A stretch of DNA of 64,000 bases, taken from NCBI RefSeq assembly GCF_002100145.1, contig NZ_JXQD01000024.1, positions 436,094 to 500,093 of the forward strand. The letters are read 5' to 3'. This stretch comes from Vibrio sp. qd031. Its GTDB lineage: Bacteria; Pseudomonadota; Gammaproteobacteria; Enterobacterales; Vibrionaceae. The stretch's first letter is position 1, and the number at the start of each line of letters is the position of its first letter. The translations under genes and the position numbers were made by a program. Below, piece after piece: positions 10,204-18,626 of this stretch. The notes under the pieces were generated by a model. That model was not told the origin of the DNA. It saw only the letters and a program-made list of their open reading frames with translations, and did not search any database.

Positions 10204-10482
10204 ATTACCCAATTGCCAAACCAATACGCCAGAACGCGGCATCATTTGTACCTGCTGCAACATTGACGATGAGTACCCTTTATTGACCATCCATTGAAGC
10301 GGCTCTCTAAATTGGTCTTCATCAATAATAAAGGTATCGCTTGTACCAACCTCTGGCTTGATGGTAACCACCCATAATCTCGATTGGTGTTCAGACAGGT
10401 CGCTCATGCCTTGCTTTACTTTCATTATTAGTGGCCGTAGCTGTGTGTTAAGTTGCCTAAATAGTGACATTCTTGATCCCAT
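10174..10482 (-). CDS. Hypothetical protein, 102 residues
   Basis: I do not recognise a family. The sequence is soluble and looks like a real protein (balanced composition, predicted alpha/beta). Two ATG starts are possible, 10482 and 10470; neither has a strong ribosome binding site, and the shorter one (MSLFRQLN) would have GGGATCAAGA upstream. The stop codon sits inside the stem of the terminator shared with the convergent OmpA-like gene. It is divergent from the GGDEF-EAL gene. Confidence 0.7.
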   Translation of the reverse strand: MGSRMSLFRQLNTQLRPLIMKVKQGMSDLSEHQSRLWVVTIKPEVGTSDTFIIDEDQFREPLQWMVNKGYSSSMLQQVQMMPRSGVLVWQLGNQKHQLLRVK

Positions 10483-10573
10483 TTCTATATCTATGCACGG
10501 ACAAACTGCTGTTGATAGTAGTGCGGGTGACGATCTTGATCAATCTTTTGATGGTTAACCATTAAAGCAATCA

Positions 10574-10625
10574 CCGTATGAATTGTTTGAACATAAATCA
10601 TACGATAAAATAGCGTATGTCATAC
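10574..10625 (+). promoter_or_regulatory. Cluster of CGTATG/CATACG repeats before the GGDEF-EAL gene
   Basis: CGTATGA (10574-10580), TCATACG (10598-10604) and GCGTATGTCATAC (10613-10625) occur within 52 bases. The last contains the perfect palindrome GTATG-T-CATAC. The group ends 16 bases before the ATG of the GGDEF-EAL gene. The arrangement looks like an operator cluster; the regulator is unknown. Confidence 0.45.
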
Positions 10626-10641
10626 TGATAACCTAAACACC

Positions 10642-12228
10642 ATGAAAGTCCTTTCAATCGGTCTAATCTGCGTTGGTTTCATGCTTCTTGCCAAAAGCGT
10701 GCACCCTCTTGCTCGCCTAAGTAATAATGACCGTAGCAGTCACTGGAAATATTTACGTACCTTAAACATCGTGTTTATGTTTGGCTACTTAATGCTTATT
10801 TTAGTCACTTGGATGAATGATGTCGCCGATCATGTCAATCTGACCATTGCTATTATTGTGTCAAGTGGGGGAGTGTTTGTCTTTTTAGTGACAAAACTGT
10901 CTCATGCAACCATACAAACTATTGCTCAATCGTCTAAACGCTCCGAATACGCAGCCAATCACGACTTTCTGACCAATTTACCTAATCGACTCTGCTTTCT
11001 TCGAACGCTGGAATCGCGGGTAATCCAGCATTCCCCATTTTACCTAATGTGCTTTGACCTCAACAAGTTTAAACAGGTGAACGACGGACTCGGACATCAC
11101 CAAGGCGATCAACTCTTAACCTTGCTAGCAAAGCGTTTGCAAATGAACTTTTCGGCTCAAGCTACGTTATTTCGAATTGGCGGTGATGAGTTTACAGTCA
11201 TTATTGAAGGGGGCGAAATTTTGGATTTAGAGGCGACACTAGCGTGCACCCAATCGTCATTGTCCGTACCTTTTACACTAGATGGCCAGCAAATCAACAT
11301 TGGATGCAGCATTGGAATAAGCCGCTACCCCGATGACGGCTTGTCTCCGGGTGAGTTGCTTAAGCATGCGGATCTAGCTATGTATGAGTCGAAACGCACC
11401 AATACCGCAGCGACTTTTTACCGAACTGAACTTGCCTCCGACGCAGCGGCAAAACTGGCATTGACACACAGGCTGCACATTGCCATTGAGCAGCAACATT
11501 TTGCAATACATTATCAGCCCATTGTCAACAAAGACCATTACTCGTTGTACGGGGTAGAAGCATTGATCAGATGGCAAGATACCGATGGTCAGTATATTTC
11601 ACCAGACGTATTCATTGGTATTGCAGAGCAATCTAACTTAATGAAAGACATCACTCAATGGGTTCTTAACCAAGTAGTATCCGATATCCCACAGATGAAA
11701 AAGCATGGATTTATTGGCGCTGTGCACGTCAACCTATCAGCCAATGATTTTCGAGATGACCTGTTAGTCGATTTACTCGATCAATGGGTTTCACAAGGCC
11801 GAGTCTCACCAGATTGCCTTGTGTTCGAAGTGACGGAAAGCGCTATGTTAGTCGATATTGAAAACGTCAAAAGAGTCATGCTTGCGTTGGGAAAAATAGG
11901 GTTTAAGTTCAGTATTGATGACTTTGGCACCGGATTTTCTTCGCTAAGCCTACTGCGAGAGCTGCCTGTGCATCAAATAAAAATCGATCGTAGTTTTGTT
12001 GACAGCATGGATACATTGCCCGCCAATTATACCATTGTGGAATCGGCCATATTTCTAAGTAAGGGACTTCATTGCTCGGTGGTAGCGGAAGGTGTTGAAA
12101 CCCAGTCGATCAATGATAAGTTAGTGGAGATGGATTGCGACCATTTGCAAGGTTACCTACATGGGCGACCACAACCGTTGACCGAACACATTCGCTCATC
12201 TATCGAACGAGGATTGATGTCCGCTTAA
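10642..12228 (+). CDS. Membrane GGDEF-EAL cyclic-di-GMP enzyme
   Basis: A 528-residue cyclic-di-GMP turnover protein. Three hydrophobic helices (about residues 3-20, 50-65, 73-90) anchor it to the inner membrane without a large periplasmic sensor domain. The GGDEF domain (about 108-265) has an intact RIGGDEF motif but no RxxD inhibitory site five residues ahead of it. The EAL domain (about 285-520) has VEALIRW, VTESAML, IDDFGTGFSSL, KIDRSFV and VAEGVETQ, so the metal-binding and general-base residues of an active phosphodiesterase are present. Both activities are therefore possible; which dominates cannot be told. Confidence 0.93.
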   Translation: MKVLSIGLICVGFMLLAKSVHPLARLSNNDRSSHWKYLRTLNIVFMFGYLMLILVTWMNDVADHVNLTIAIIVSSGGVFVFLVTKLSHATIQTIAQSSKRSEYAANHDFLTNLPNRLCFLRTLESRVIQHSPFYLMCFDLNKFKQVNDGLGHHQGDQLLTLLAKRLQMNFSAQATLFRIGGDEFTVIIEGGEILDLEATLACTQSSLSVPFTLDGQQINIGCSIGISRYPDDGLSPGELLKHADLAMYESKRTNTAATFYRTELASDAAAKLALTHRLHIAIEQQHFAIHYQPIVNKDHYSLYGVEALIRWQDTDGQYISPDVFIGIAEQSNLMKDITQWVLNQVVSDIPQMKKHGFIGAVHVNLSANDFRDDLLVDLLDQWVSQGRVSPDCLVFEVTESAMLVDIENVKRVMLALGKIGFKFSIDDFGTGFSSLSLLRELPVHQIKIDRSFVDSMDTLPANYTIVESAIFLSKGLHCSVVAEGVETQSINDKLVEMDCDHLQGYLHGRPQPLTEHIRSSIERGLMSA

Positions 12229-12347
12229 CACTCAACTATAGCGTTTACTTTATCGTGTAAACACACACGGCTCATACCGCGCCAACTTGCCAGTTGTTTC
12301 ACTTCAGGTCTATGCTCTAATTATCATGGATGATATAGACAACTCTC

Positions 12348-13688
12348 GTGTCGCCAGATAGACCGACGCAGCACGATGCGAGACAGCGCCCCGGTCGTAC
12401 GAGCCGACAACTCTTACAACGAGCAACGAGCTTGGTTGCGCTGCTGAGCGCATTTTACTTTTTTGACTATGCATTGTTTGACGTCAGTGAATGGCGATTG
12501 CAACACAGCGATTACGTCACAGAGCTGCTGAAGAAATGGCAAGATCTAGTCAATCATCCCAATAAACTGGTGCAACTGGCCTTATGCCTGATGCTTTTTG
12601 TTATTGGGGTTAAAGGGTTCATTCTACCAACGATAAAAAGCCTTGTTCAAAATACACCTGGTGTGATTGGCCATTTTTCCACTACTTACAACTCGCAAAT
12701 CCAAAAGATTCAGTCCTGGTTTTCAACGGGTGCCGACGTTATCGAAAAGGGCTCGATGTGGTTATTGCTGGTCTCACTGATTTTTTATCTGTTCAATGAT
12801 AGAGAGTCGAGCGCCATCACGACCGCTTGGGAAACGATCGACCGCGCGCAAGGGAAATGGGGAGATCTAGGAAGACGAGAAGCACTTAGTACTCTCATAG
12901 ACTACGATGTTAGCCTTATTGGGATTGACCTAAGCTATGCCTCACTTAGTGGGCTCACTTTTGATGACGAGCACGACAATTACGATGTTGACCCTGATCG
13001 TCCTTTTTTAGATTTAGTTAGCCTCAGTCATTCAGATATTAGTTTTTCGTCATTTCCTTGCGTGTTTATGCGCCAAGCAGATCTACAACATGCTGTGCTA
13101 AGCGGTACCCGCTTTACTGGTGCCGATCTTAGAGACACCCTTTTTAGAGGCAGTAACTTTGGTGGCAGCCCAATAAAGGCGCGCCATTATGTGATCACAG
13201 ATTTCAGTTTTGCTGACTTACGAGGTGCCAACCTGAGTGATCTCCCCGTCACAGCAACGCACCCACCTTCACCGTACATCAAATACTTATCCAATATTCA
13301 GCCACAAGGTGCCTGGTTACTCGGTGCGGACTTACGCGGTGCGGTCGTCGGCAAGAAAGTCCTCGGGTTATCGGATCCTGCCACGCCAACGCAGCTCAAT
13401 TTTGCATTAGAAAATCTAAAAACCTTTGCGCTTTGGGATCAACACACCGTTTTTCCAACCATCATTCGTAATCAACTTAACTATTGGCAGTCGCAAGAAG
13501 AAACCCTCGAAGCAAAAAAGCGCCGTTGGCAACACTTGGTCGCCCTCTATCAAGCCAGCTTTGGGGAAGAGCGAGCTAAAAGACTATTAAGCTATGTTGA
13601 ATTGAGCAGCAATAACTCGCAGCAACTCAATCACCAATTTGACAGCATCAGCGACTTCGCTTGCCGACGGCTCGACGATGATTTTTGA
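12348..13688 (+). CDS. Membrane-anchored pentapeptide-repeat protein
   Basis: A 446-residue protein starting at GTG 12348; no in-frame ATG lies near the N-terminus. The first part is basic and then has three hydrophobic helices (about residues 29-45, 75-95, 138-152). From about residue 190 there are degenerate pentapeptide repeats of the A(D/N)LXX type (SLSHSDISFSSF, ADLQHAVLSGTRFTGADLRDTLFRGSNF, FADLRGANLSDL, GADLRGAVV), which form right-handed quadrilateral beta helices. The C-terminal 110 residues are charged and helical. Membrane pentapeptide proteins are common but their functions are rarely known. Confidence 0.85.
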   Translation: MSPDRPTQHDARQRPGRTSRQLLQRATSLVALLSAFYFFDYALFDVSEWRLQHSDYVTELLKKWQDLVNHPNKLVQLALCLMLFVIGVKGFILPTIKSLVQNTPGVIGHFSTTYNSQIQKIQSWFSTGADVIEKGSMWLLLVSLIFYLFNDRESSAITTAWETIDRAQGKWGDLGRREALSTLIDYDVSLIGIDLSYASLSGLTFDDEHDNYDVDPDRPFLDLVSLSHSDISFSSFPCVFMRQADLQHAVLSGTRFTGADLRDTLFRGSNFGGSPIKARHYVITDFSFADLRGANLSDLPVTATHPPSPYIKYLSNIQPQGAWLLGADLRGAVVGKKVLGLSDPATPTQLNFALENLKTFALWDQHTVFPTIIRNQLNYWQSQEETLEAKKRRWQHLVALYQASFGEERAKRLLSYVELSSNNSQQLNHQFDSISDFACRRLDDDF

Positions 13689-13804
13689 TGTTTTTTTGCC
13701 GCGAACCATAACAGCAAAGTCGAATTCTTACCTATTAAAGCCGCTTATAAGCATGTTTTTAAAGACAGCAGTCTTTTATTCTCCCATTTGCTAAATCCCA
13801 TAGA

Positions 13805-14692
13805 CTACCAAGGATTACCCTTGAAATATTCTTGCAAATAATCAATGAGTACTCTTACCGTCGGAGATTGGTGTTTTCTGGAAGAGTAAAGCGCATATAT
13901 CGTTAGGTCAGCGGGCTTCCATTCTGATAGCACTGGCTGCAATGTACCGCTTTCGATGTATTTATTCGCTAAGTAGGTTGGCTGAATGGCGAGACCTCCA
14001 CCAAGAAGTGCCGCATGGAGTAATGCAGTGGCCTCGTTAGCAGTAAGTTTACATTCAACATCGATTGATTTTTGTTGGGTACCTTTCGTGAGGTGCCATA
14101 CGTGTCGTTGAAAGTTTTTATACCCTAGACAATTATGTAAACTCAACTCCTCTGGCTCCATGATATCCTCCCTGCTTGCTAAATAGGCAGGTGACGCAAC
14201 CAGTACCGATTCGCAAATTGCTATCGGTTTACCAATCAAAGAGGGCTCAGGATTAGAAGCAATTCTAATCGCTAGATCAATTTGCTTTTCTGTCAGATCA
14301 GCAACTGAATCCTGAAGATCGATATCGACATTGACTTTGGGATGCATAGCCATGAAATTCAACAGCGCAGGGACAAGTTGCGAAAACCCAAGTGACATAC
14401 TTGTCGCAACTCGTACCATCCCAGATAGTTCTTCACTATCATCACTTAACGCGACTAACCCGTCCGCTTGCTCAAGCCAAACCTCAACTTCTTTTAAACA
14501 TCGCTCTCCGATCGTTGTGAGCGTTACCTTTCGGGTTGTTCGGTGTAGCAAACGAGCGTTTAACCACTTCTCCATCGCTTCGATATAACGTGTCACCATG
14601 GGACGAGACATCTCAAGTCTGTCTGCCGTAGCGGTAAAACTACCTGATTGAGCAATATCAACAAATACTTTTGCAGCCGTTAATTTATCCAT
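13805..14692 (-). CDS. LysR-family transcriptional regulator
   Basis: A 295-residue LysR-type regulator. The N-terminal winged helix-turn-helix (about residues 3-62) carries AAKVFVDIAQSGSFTATADRLEMSRPMVTRYI, and the rest is a periplasmic-binding-protein-like effector domain (about 90-290). It is divergent from the MBL-fold/DsbA-like gene pair with 113 bases between start codons, the usual layout for a LysR regulator controlling its neighbour. The inducer is unknown. Confidence 0.93.
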   Translation of the reverse strand: MDKLTAAKVFVDIAQSGSFTATADRLEMSRPMVTRYIEAMEKWLNARLLHRTTRKVTLTTIGERCLKEVEVWLEQADGLVALSDDSEELSGMVRVATSMSLGFSQLVPALLNFMAMHPKVNVDIDLQDSVADLTEKQIDLAIRIASNPEPSLIGKPIAICESVLVASPAYLASREDIMEPEELSLHNCLGYKNFQRHVWHLTKGTQQKSIDVECKLTANEATALLHAALLGGGLAIQPTYLANKYIESGTLQPVLSEWKPADLTIYALYSSRKHQSPTVRVLIDYLQEYFKGNPW

Positions 14693-14732
14693 TAATTTGT
14701 TCGAATTAAGAAATAATGATGTTTGATTTTGT

Positions 14733-14748
14733 ATGTTTTTTAGAACAT
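14733..14748. promoter_or_regulatory. Candidate LysR operator
   Basis: ATGTT-N6-AACAT is an interrupted palindrome with the T-N11-A shape of LysR-type binding sites. It lies in the 113-base divergent gap between the regulator and the MBL-fold gene. It was found by eye only. Confidence 0.35.
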
Positions 14749-14805
14749 GTCAATCCTTTATGATTTCTCTCATCAAAACAAACCATATAACTTACGGAGC
14801 GAGTC

Positions 14806-15672
14806 ATGAAAAGAATCACCCTACTAGCCGCATCTATCCTTGTCGCAGGTAACGCCTTTGCCACAGAGCAATCAGCACTTACTTTTGATGTTTATAACGC
14901 AGACGAAAACAGCTTCCACGCAAACTCAACGTTGATTATTGGAGAGAGTGAAGTAATGCTGATAGATACTGGCTTTACCAAAGCTGATGCACTGCGAATT
15001 GCAGCAAAAATACAGGATACGGGTAAAGACTTAAAAACTATCTTCATTAGCCAGGCCGACCCTGACTTCTATTTTGGCGCTGAAGTATTGCACGTATTAT
15101 TTCCCGATGCAGACATTGTGACAACGCCTGCGGTAAAAGAAGCCATAGAAAAGAAACTGCCTGCCAAACTCAAGGTATGGAGTCCTAGAATGGGCAGCAA
15201 TGCTCCTGTTACACCATTTATTCCTAAAGCAATAGAGGCGACAAGTCTTGTTTTGGAGGGACACAAGATTGAGATAAAAGGTACAGATGGCGTTTTACCG
15301 CACCGTCCATACTTATGGATTCCTTCAAGTAAAACACTATTGGGTAATGTAGCAATATTTGGAAACTTGCATCTTTGGACGGCAGACACGCTAACCGAGC
15401 AGAGTCAAAATGCATGGAGTGAGCAACTCAGAGAGATGCAAGCTTTACAACCAGAAACGGTTATTCCGGGACATATGAAGTCGGGAACTGCGCTAAACGT
15501 TGAAACCATTAACTACTCGTTGCAGTACCTTGAGGATTTCAGTGAGTCAAAAAAGAACAGTAACAACAGCGAACAACTCATTGAAAAGATGTCTGAGAAA
15601 TACAAAGGCTCGAAGTTACCTATCGCTTTAAGCATTGGTGCGAAAGTTCATATGGGAGAGATGACATGGTAA
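14806..15672 (+). CDS. Exported MBL-fold metallo-hydrolase-like protein with altered metal motif
   Basis: A 288-residue protein with an N-terminal signal peptide (cleavage after about residue 20, AFA/TEQS), hence periplasmic. The metallo-beta-lactamase fold is seen from STLIIGESEVMLIDTGFTKADA (about residues 40-62). The canonical zinc motif HxHxDH is replaced by SQADPDF (about 82-88), so the first histidines are missing, while the C-terminal PGH (about 220) is kept. It may resemble the Vibrio Vmh-type MBL proteins, but I am not sure of that name. The ATG has GGAGCGAG upstream. The downstream DsbA-like gene overlaps its last seven bases. Confidence 0.82.
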   Translation: MKRITLLAASILVAGNAFATEQSALTFDVYNADENSFHANSTLIIGESEVMLIDTGFTKADALRIAAKIQDTGKDLKTIFISQADPDFYFGAEVLHVLFPDADIVTTPAVKEAIEKKLPAKLKVWSPRMGSNAPVTPFIPKAIEATSLVLEGHKIEIKGTDGVLPHRPYLWIPSSKTLLGNVAIFGNLHLWTADTLTEQSQNAWSEQLREMQALQPETVIPGHMKSGTALNVETINYSLQYLEDFSESKKNSNNSEQLIEKMSEKYKGSKLPIALSIGAKVHMGEMTW

Positions 15673-16301
15673 CTGTTCACTATTTCTATGACCCTATGTG
15701 TGGGTGGTGCTACGGAGCTACGCCATTAATAGAGTCCATTGTAAACAACGGTAGGTATCAACTAGTGCTGCACCCCGGAGGGATGCTTCCAGCAAAATCG
15801 ATCGCGCCATCATTTCGTCAGCATATTGTAAATAGTGACCAGCGAATTAGTGAACTGACCGGCGCTCAGTTCGGACAGCGCTACATAGAACGTGTAACAA
15901 GTAATGAGGAACTTGTTCTGGACTCTTACCTTCCAACTCGGGCAATTCTTGTTGGAGAATCTTTAGGGCTGGCTCCATTTGAAATATTAAAAACAATACA
16001 AAAAGCACATTACATTGAAGGGAAGCCCGTTAATACCCTTGCCAGCTTGGAAGCGTTGGCGGTTCAGCTAGGGCTCGACCAACAGTTATGGCGAGAAAAA
16101 ATGAACACCGGGAAAACGTTAGAAGACGACGCAATCAATACTAGTCATCAAATGATGACCCGATTGAGCGTTCAGGGCTACCCGACACTTATTATTGAAG
16201 ATAAAGGACAATTTAAAAGGCTACCCCATACAGAATATTATGGCCGTACAGAACAATGGAATACATTATTGGAAAGTCAACCAAACGCACTCTTACGTTA
16301 A
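15666..16301 (+). CDS. DsbA-family thioredoxin-like oxidoreductase (CGWC active site)
   Basis: A 211-residue protein of the DsbA/FrnE-like thioredoxin superfamily. The redox motif MCGWCYG is at about residues 11-17, the inserted helical domain occupies about 60-150, and the cis-proline loop GYPTLII is near 173. No signal peptide is present, so it should act in the cytoplasm like other FrnE/2-hydroxychromene isomerase-like members. The ATG at 15666 overlaps the stop of the MBL-fold gene by seven bases and GGGAGAG lies just before it, indicating translational coupling. A link between the two proteins, such as thiol-dependent detoxification, is inference. Confidence 0.88.
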   Translation: MVTVHYFYDPMCGWCYGATPLIESIVNNGRYQLVLHPGGMLPAKSIAPSFRQHIVNSDQRISELTGAQFGQRYIERVTSNEELVLDSYLPTRAILVGESLGLAPFEILKTIQKAHYIEGKPVNTLASLEALAVQLGLDQQLWREKMNTGKTLEDDAINTSHQMMTRLSVQGYPTLIIEDKGQFKRLPHTEYYGRTEQWNTLLESQPNALLR

Positions 16302-16693
16302 CAAAGAGTGTAGAGAATCCCTTTCGGTTCAGTGTCTATCTTTAAAGTTCGTGACGCAAATGGAATTGCAGAGCGACTTTATTGAAACCAAATGGTTATC
16401 CACCTCAATTTTTTGTTGGTTAGCTTGGTGTCTAGCTTTGATAGACGATCATTACTCCTATCGCAACTTGCTTTTTCAGCCCTATATGTTAGATTCAGCG
16501 CCAGTTTGAGGGAGTAGCTATTTTGCTTTGCCTATATTGCAAAAGGTTGCATCAACACATTTGACCACACGTCATGGTGTAACCAGTGATACTTTTGTAT
16601 CTACCCAGCGAGACTCGAGCAGCTTACACACTTTAATGCGAGGGCTAAGTGTGGGGTTGTTCGTGTTTTAAAAGCCCTCCTATCAATCAGGTT
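16302..16693. other. Intergenic stretch without recognised gene
   Basis: About 390 bases between the DsbA-like gene and the exchanger gene. An overlapping open frame runs through its first part but has no ribosome binding site and a composition unlike a protein. No terminator or known RNA was recognised. Confidence 0.6.
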
Positions 16694-17683
16694 ATGACCA
16701 CTTTTTTACTTCCATCTTTAGCATTATCATTCGGCTTCGTTATTCTGTCATTCAGTGCAGATAGGCTCATCTCGGCATCAGCAACCTTTGCAAAACACTG
16801 TAATATATCTTTGATTTTTATAGGTATGACTGTTGTTGCTTTTGGCACTTCAGCCCCTGAATTACTGGTGTCTGCAGTTGCGGCTTTTAATAATGCCGGG
16901 GAATTGGCCATAGGTAACGGTATTGGTTCAAATATTATTAATGTTGGCCTTGTTCTTTCCGCAGCTGTGTTAATAGCTCCTATCCACGCTCATAAACGCT
17001 TTATAAAAAAAGAGTATCCAATACTCGCTGGCTCATTGCTAATCTGCATCGCGCTGATGTCTACAGGTAAGCTAAGTATGTTAGATGGTATTTTATTGGT
17101 GATTTTGCTGACCATATACTGCATCTACTTGGCAAATTCTGTAAGGCAAGGCGAGACCTCTCAAGATGAGATAGAGCTTTTACCATTGACTAAAAGACGG
17201 GCTGCTTGGGAAAGTTTAGTTATGCTCGCGCTGTTGTTGACCTCATCGCGATTGATGGTATGGGGAGCGGTTCACTTAGCGCAACTTGCGGGTTTAAGCG
17301 AACTCACGATTGGATTAACAATCATCGCATTTGGAACAAGCTTACCAGAGTTAGCGGCGGCGATTGCTGGAGCACGCAAAAGAATGTATGACATTGTATT
17401 TGCCACTGTAATAGGCTCGAATATTTTCAATTTATTGGGTGTAATCGCTATACCTTCGATAGTCGGCAAAGAATTGGTCATTCCAGAGCAAGTATTTAGC
17501 CGAGATATTCCGTATATGGTTACTTTAACAGCCGTGTTAGGTTGCATGTTCGCTGCTCCCTTACTTAAGTCACAATCATCGCATGAGGAGCAAACGGCCT
17601 ACAGGATTCATCGCCTAGGAGGGGGAGTGCTGTTAATGATATTCATGTCTTACCTAACAAAAATCGCTTATGCGATTATTTAG
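16694..17683 (+). CDS. Na+/Ca2+ exchanger family (CaCA, YrbG-like) transporter
   Basis: A 329-residue inner-membrane cation/Ca2+ antiporter. The two inverted alpha repeats are complete: GTSAPELLVSAVAAF with GNGIGSNIINVGLVL in the first half (about residues 52-95) and GTSLPELAAAI with ATVIGSNIFNLLGV in the second (about 214-255). Each carries the acidic and asparagine residues that bind the ions. About ten transmembrane helices fit the family. An upstream GTG (16649) is in frame, but it would add a non-family hydrophilic segment, so the ATG at 16694 is preferred. Confidence 0.9.
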   Translation: MTTFLLPSLALSFGFVILSFSADRLISASATFAKHCNISLIFIGMTVVAFGTSAPELLVSAVAAFNNAGELAIGNGIGSNIINVGLVLSAAVLIAPIHAHKRFIKKEYPILAGSLLICIALMSTGKLSMLDGILLVILLTIYCIYLANSVRQGETSQDEIELLPLTKRRAAWESLVMLALLLTSSRLMVWGAVHLAQLAGLSELTIGLTIIAFGTSLPELAAAIAGARKRMYDIVFATVIGSNIFNLLGVIAIPSIVGKELVIPEQVFSRDIPYMVTLTAVLGCMFAAPLLKSQSSHEEQTAYRIHRLGGGVLLMIFMSYLTKIAYAII

Positions 17684-17756
17684 TTATTAGAAATAAAGTG
17701 TATTACCCTTTGATTCGCTATCAATAGCCATTTTTCGCCTCGGCTTAACTGAGCAT

Positions 17757-17801
17757 GTTATCGTTCACAGTGATAGAGGCCGTCAAACCGAACTAAGCCA
17801 C
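17757..17801 (+). pseudogene. Possible scrap of an IS3-type transposase (HSDRG motif)
   Basis: The plus strand reads VIVHSDRGRQTELS at 17757-17798, matching the catalytic VHHSDRGSQY signature of IS3-family OrfB integrases. The frame is not open for long and no transposase body or inverted repeat is left. It sits just outside the left edge of the genomic island. Short matches of this size can be chance. Confidence 0.3.
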
Positions 17802-17837
17802 AAGAAAAAATGCTGCTGGTGGCGCCACCAAAACGAC

Positions 17838-17872
17838 AAAGCCCCGACAACTCATTGAGCTATCGGGGCTTT
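17838..17872 (-). terminator. tRNA-Arg terminator, left (displaced chromosomal) copy
   Basis: The GCCCCGA/TCGGGGC stem is identical to the hairpin next to the intact tRNA-Arg gene at 33015-33050. It is probably the original terminator of the tRNA, pushed 15 kb away when the island inserted. Confidence 0.75.
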
Positions 17873-17879
17873 GTTTAAT

Positions 17880-17899
17880 ATGGCACGCCCTGAAGGATT
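17880..17899. repeat. attL core: copy of tRNA-Arg 3' end
   Basis: Twenty bases (ATGGCACGCCCTGAAGGATT) identical to 33059-33078, which is the 3' end of tRNA-Arg(TCT) including CCA. The tRNA match stops here, so this copy is not a gene. Confidence 0.93.
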
Positions 17900-18035
17900 A
17901 GTGCCGAGATTTCATTACTTTATATAAACGTTCACCGAAGTTTATTTCGTTATAATAATCAACGACTAACAATCACTTAACCCTTCACGACGATTTCTAT
18001 GCTTTTCTAAATATATACTGAATTTTCGCTCATTC

Positions 18036-18068
18036 GCGTCACCTAGGCGTCACCTAGGCGTCACCAAA
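18036..18068 (+). repeat. Three tandem 11-base GCGTCACC repeats, left island end
   Basis: GCGTCACCTAG, GCGTCACCTAG, GCGTCACCAAA lie head to tail. The same unit occurs twice in tandem at the right end (32988-33009), in the same orientation. These are candidate arm-type binding sites for the island integrase. Confidence 0.6.
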
Positions 18069-18075
18069 TTACCAT

Positions 18076-18345
18076 TCAAATGGTCTCTAACTGGGCTGGT
18101 TCTTGACGACTGTAAACATATTTTATAGAGGTGCGGCCAAGGCTTGTCGCTTGAGCCATGCGGCCAAGCACGTCATAACCTAATTGTTACGTGCTTTGGC
18201 TGCCGTGTACAGACAGTAAATGGCCTGATACCCAGTAAATCACTATTTGTCGGTATAGTGAATGATTCTGCTGCAGGCACCACCGTAATCACAACCAAGT
18301 AAGTGATGGCCATCAACCCGGTTATCTGGTTGGCGTGGATGCATT
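18076..18345 (-). pseudogene. Decayed RHS repeat fragment (third, oldest copy)
   Basis: The minus strand still encodes pieces homologous to the end of the YD-repeat region of the intact RHS gene, in the same order. DGHHLLGCDYGGAC (18314-18273) matches its DGHRLPGFGCDYDGAC. YDVLGRM followed by YSRQEPAQLE (about 18178-18085) matches its HDPLGRM and YDGRQEQAQFE. Stops and frameshifts break the frame (TAA between the pieces, TGA at 18076-18078) and no toxin tip follows. A hairpin at about 18160-18200 falls within this fragment. Confidence 0.7.
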
Positions 18346-18452
18346 AAACGGGCTCTAGTCACGTCGAAAAATGAAACTTCTTAGTTTCATAGAAAAAGGC
18401 AAGACCTGATCCCGCACTTCTGTTTTGAGTATTAGCCTTTACGATAAATAAT

Positions 18453-18626
18453 TTATTCCTTAATAAAAAACAATCGTTTAACTACAGTAAAGAGCATCAA
18501 TAGAAAATATACGCCCACATAATGCATAGGCTTACTAGGTAATAACCCAATAAAAAATGAGAAATACATACAAGCAAAAAAGAAGACTGTCACAATTAAA
18601 CAATCTTTGATTAGATTAATAATCAT
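18453..18626 (-). CDS. Small two-helix membrane protein, candidate immunity protein of the orphan RHS tip
   Basis: A 57-residue protein with two hydrophobic helices (about residues 9-30 and 36-49) joined by a short PSKPMH turn and ending in a basic tail (KRLFFIKE). The ATG at 18626 has AAGGG seven bases upstream. If the TAG at 18734 is read through, the orphan RHS tip frame ends in a TGA that overlaps this ATG by four bases (ATGA, 18623-18626). That is the usual toxin-immunity coupling. The family is unrecognised; the immunity role is inferred from position, overlap and membrane character. Confidence 0.65.
   Translation of the reverse strand: MIINLIKDCLIVTVFFFACMYFSFFIGLLPSKPMHYVGVYFLLMLFTVVKRLFFIKE

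Larger units (their letters stand above)
17789..17899. repeat. Left long direct repeat of the island, containing attL
   Basis: This 111-base stretch is repeated imperfectly at 32955-33078. The shared block runs from CGAACTAAG through ATGCTGCTGG, CACCAAAACGACAAAGCCCCGACAACTC and the tRNA terminator to the last bases of tRNA-Arg. The right copy has extra bases including an additional GCGTCACC unit. Confidence 0.85.

Noticed and set aside
16195..16509. Open frame of 104 codons overlapping the DsbA-like gene end
   Set aside because: It starts inside the DsbA-like gene in another frame, lacks a ribosome binding site and reads as unstructured sequence.
18140..18205. Long hairpin GCCAAGCACGT...ACGTGCTTTGGC, considered as an integron attC site or regulatory RNA
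   Set aside because: Its minus strand translates as part of a decayed RHS repeat (YDVLGRM); no integrase-type attC core sites were found and no integron integrase is near.
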